This document shows positions 6,739 to 7,361 of a stretch of DNA of 7,361 nucleotides, one piece after another (within the stretch, counting starts at the first letter, position 1; every line of letters starts with the position of its first letter). This stretch comes from an uncultured Desulfovibrio sp. (GTDB lineage Bacteria > Desulfobacterota > Desulfovibrionia > Desulfovibrionales > Desulfovibrionaceae). The DNA is taken from the NCBI GenBank assembly GCA_900547595.1, contig URHE01000087.1, positions 1 to 7,361 on the forward strand, given 5' to 3'. Made by a program: the position numbers and the translations under genes. The notes under the pieces are model-generated. The model made no database searches. It was not told the origin of the DNA and was given only the letters and a program-made list of their open reading frames with translations.

Positions 6739-6792
6739 TTATTGACATATGTCGTAAACATTCATACCCCTGTTTATGACATATGTCAATAA
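6739..6792. promoter_or_regulatory. Divergent operator: paired GACATATGTC palindromes in a 22-bp-arm inverted repeat
   Basis: Arms 6739-6760 and 6771-6792 are inverted copies with one mismatch, around a 10-base spacer. Each arm contains the palindrome GACATATGTC (6744-6753 and 6778-6787; the right one extends to TGACATATGTCA). Their centres are 34 bp apart, about three helical turns. Each arm also carries TTGACA reading outward from its own edge into the spacer. The location between divergent genes and the double symmetry point to two binding sites for a dimeric regulator. The UPF0251 HTH protein encoded just downstream is the nearest candidate regulator (inference). Confidence 0.7.
6761..6789 (-). 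promoter_or_regulatory. Predicted sigma70-type promoter of the mrp gene
   Basis: On the - strand, TTGACA (6784-6789, 6 of 6 to the -35 consensus) is followed after 17 bases by TATGAA (6761-6766, 4 of 6 to the -10 consensus). The start would be near 6754. One GACATATGTC copy overlaps the -35 box and the other covers the predicted start, a layout suited to repression. The mirror-image + strand TTGACA at 6742-6747 has only TACCCC at 17-base spacing, so the + strand promoter for the DUF5320-like gene is not clear. Confidence 0.5.
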
Positions 6793-6813
6793 CAACAACT
6801 CAAGGAGGTCATC

Positions 6814-7245
6814 ATGCCTCGTTTCGATCACACAGGACCGGAAGGCAAGGGCGCGCGTACAGGGCGCGGTATGGGCAGGTGCGGCGGCAAGGCTGCCAAC
6901 GCGGCTGGGCGCGGCATGGCCAATGGGGCTGATGCAGACCAGAACGCCGCTCAGGATGCAGGCATGGGCGCAGGCCCCGGCATGGGCCAAAACATGAGGC
7001 AGAACATGGGGCAGAACATGGGGCAAGGCCGCTGCTGCCGCCACGGACAACGGCATGGCAACAGGGGCGGCAACTGTGCCGCAAATGGTCAGGAAGCTGG
7101 CCAGGGCATGGCCCGTGGCGCAGGGAATGGCCAAAGGAATGGCATGGCCCGTAACATGGCGCAATGCCACGGCCCCGCAGGGCAGGCAGAAAGCTGCGGC
7201 ACAGGCCCGGCGGCGGGCAGTGACGGGGCGGACAATAACAGCTAA
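6814..7245 (+). CDS. DUF5320-like Gly/Met/Cys/Gln-rich small protein
   Basis: 143-residue protein of unknown function. Its N-terminus MPRFDHTGPEGKGARTGRGM, followed by GRC, matches the signature I know from DUF5320 proteins (MP-x2-D-x-TGP-x-G-x4-TGRG-x-G-x-C), which sit near Mrp and NifX-like genes in anaerobes. The rest is low complexity: Gly, Ala, Asn, Gln, eleven Met, six Cys (23, 74, 75, 88, 118, 128) and four His (6, 77, 81, 119), including CCRH at 74-77 and CH at 118-119. This composition suggests metal or cluster binding, but that is inference. I do not see the C-terminal coiled coil found in some family members. Residues 60-70 hold a QNMG-type repeat from three 12-bp DNA units. There is no membrane segment or signal peptide. 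A strong AAGGAGGT (6802-6809) fixes the ATG. It is divergent from mrp and 86 bases upstream of a UPF0251 gene, probably in one operon with it. Confidence 0.72.
   Translation: MPRFDHTGPEGKGARTGRGMGRCGGKAANAAGRGMANGADADQNAAQDAGMGAGPGMGQNMRQNMGQNMGQGRCCRHGQRHGNRGGNCAANGQEAGQGMARGAGNGQRNGMARNMAQCHGPAGQAESCGTGPAAGSDGADNNS
6991..7026 (+). repeat. Three tandem 12-bp units inside the DUF5320-like gene
   Basis: Units at 6991-7002, 7003-7014 and 7015-7026 read AACATGAGGCAG, AACATGGGGCAG and AACATGGGGCAA. Units 1 and 2 differ at one base, as do units 2 and 3. They encode Asn-Met-Arg/Gly-Gln in frame, so copy-number change by slippage would keep the frame while changing Met and Gln content. Confidence 0.85.
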
Positions 7246-7268
7246 AGTGCCCGCATATGAATGAGCAA

Positions 7269-7317
7269 GGCCGCCCGGCCAGTGTGCGCACACCATGTGC
7301 GCCATCGCCGGACGGCC
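7269..7317 (+). repeat. Nested hairpin directly upstream of the UPF0251 ribosome binding site
   Basis: Outer arms 7269-7279 and 7307-7317 pair over 11 positions with one C-A mismatch. Inside, GCGCACA (7286-7292) and TGTGCGC (7296-7302) form a perfect 7-bp stem with a three-base loop. The structure ends about four bases before AGAGGA, the likely ribosome binding site of the next gene. No U tract follows, so it is more likely an mRNA stability or translation-control element than an intrinsic terminator. Confidence 0.55.
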
Positions 7318-7331
7318 CCCAAGAGGATTAC

Positions 7332-7361
7332 ATGCCAAGACCCAAAAAATGGCGCAAAGTC
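7332..7361 (+). CDS. Start of a UPF0251 (DUF134) HTH-type DNA-binding protein (3'-truncated)
   Basis: Only ten codons are inside the window: MPRPKKWRKV. This is the hallmark opening of UPF0251/DUF134 proteins, which typically begin M-[PA]-R-P-[KR]-K-x-R-[KR]-V. As known for the family, they continue into a predicted helix-turn-helix resembling sigma70 region 4, and some carry a C-terminal NifX-like cofactor-binding domain. AGAGGA at 7322-7327 lies five bases before the ATG. It follows the DUF5320-like gene with a structured 86-base spacer. Its nearness to the paired palindromes at 6739-6792 makes it a candidate regulator of this locus. Identification rests on ten residues plus context, so it is probable rather than certain. 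Confidence 0.65.
   Translation, partial: MPRPKKWRKV

Noticed and set aside
5368..6792. 474-codon open frame on + antisense to aldA and mrp
   Set aside because: It crosses two well-supported - strand genes and their control region, and its translation has no recognisable domain.
6667..6813. Sigma54 (-24/-12) promoter, as reported for orp-type operons
   Set aside because: I looked for GG-N10-GC with TTGC context on both strands; the nearest case (around 6681-6694) has the wrong spacing.
6739..7338. 199-codon open frame on - antisense to the DUF5320-like gene
   Set aside because: Ala/His/Cys-rich translation produced by the repetitive + strand gene; it would run through the divergent operator and has no supporting ribosome binding site.

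Overview
The window looks like a chromosomal segment from a GC-rich anaerobic bacterium. A Desulfovibrio-like sulfate reducer (Desulfovibrionaceae) fits best. The reasons are family-level: a short DksA, a DUF59-less Mrp/NBP35 ATPase with an N-terminal Cys cluster, and a DUF5320-like plus UPF0251 (DUF134) pair, which is typical of anaerobes. No taxonomic marker gene is present, so this is inference.

Left part (1-3650, very GC-rich, all + strand): the 3' end of an unidentified gene; a 365-base gap with a good sigma70-type promoter; then dksA, a zinc-finger RNA polymerase-binding factor. Eight bases later starts a large MscS-superfamily mechanosensitive channel (894 aa) with a signal peptide or N-terminal helix, a periplasmic helical region, many membrane helices and a canonical MscS core. 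dksA and the channel look like a two-gene operon.

Middle part (3651-5829, clearly less GC-rich): a small single-domain cupin on +, convergent with an AldA-type lactaldehyde/glycolaldehyde dehydrogenase on -. A 43-base perfect palindrome between them serves as a bidirectional terminator. A 14-bp inverted repeat lies between aldA and the next upstream - strand gene, mrp.

Right part (5830-7361): an Mrp/NBP35-type Fe-S carrier ATPase on - is divergent from a Gly/Met/Cys/Gln-rich DUF5320-like small protein on +. That protein is followed by the first ten codons of a UPF0251 (DUF134) HTH protein. The mrp/DUF5320 intergenic region is the most structured DNA in the window. It holds two TTGACATATGTC-type palindromes that form a 22-bp-arm inverted repeat around a predicted mrp core promoter, plus a separate 24-bp palindrome in the mrp leader. 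I read this as a regulated metal or Fe-S cluster handling module related to the MrpORP/NifX-like neighbourhoods of anaerobes. The UPF0251 protein is the obvious candidate to bind the palindromes. This is the best candidate for an under-described system here.
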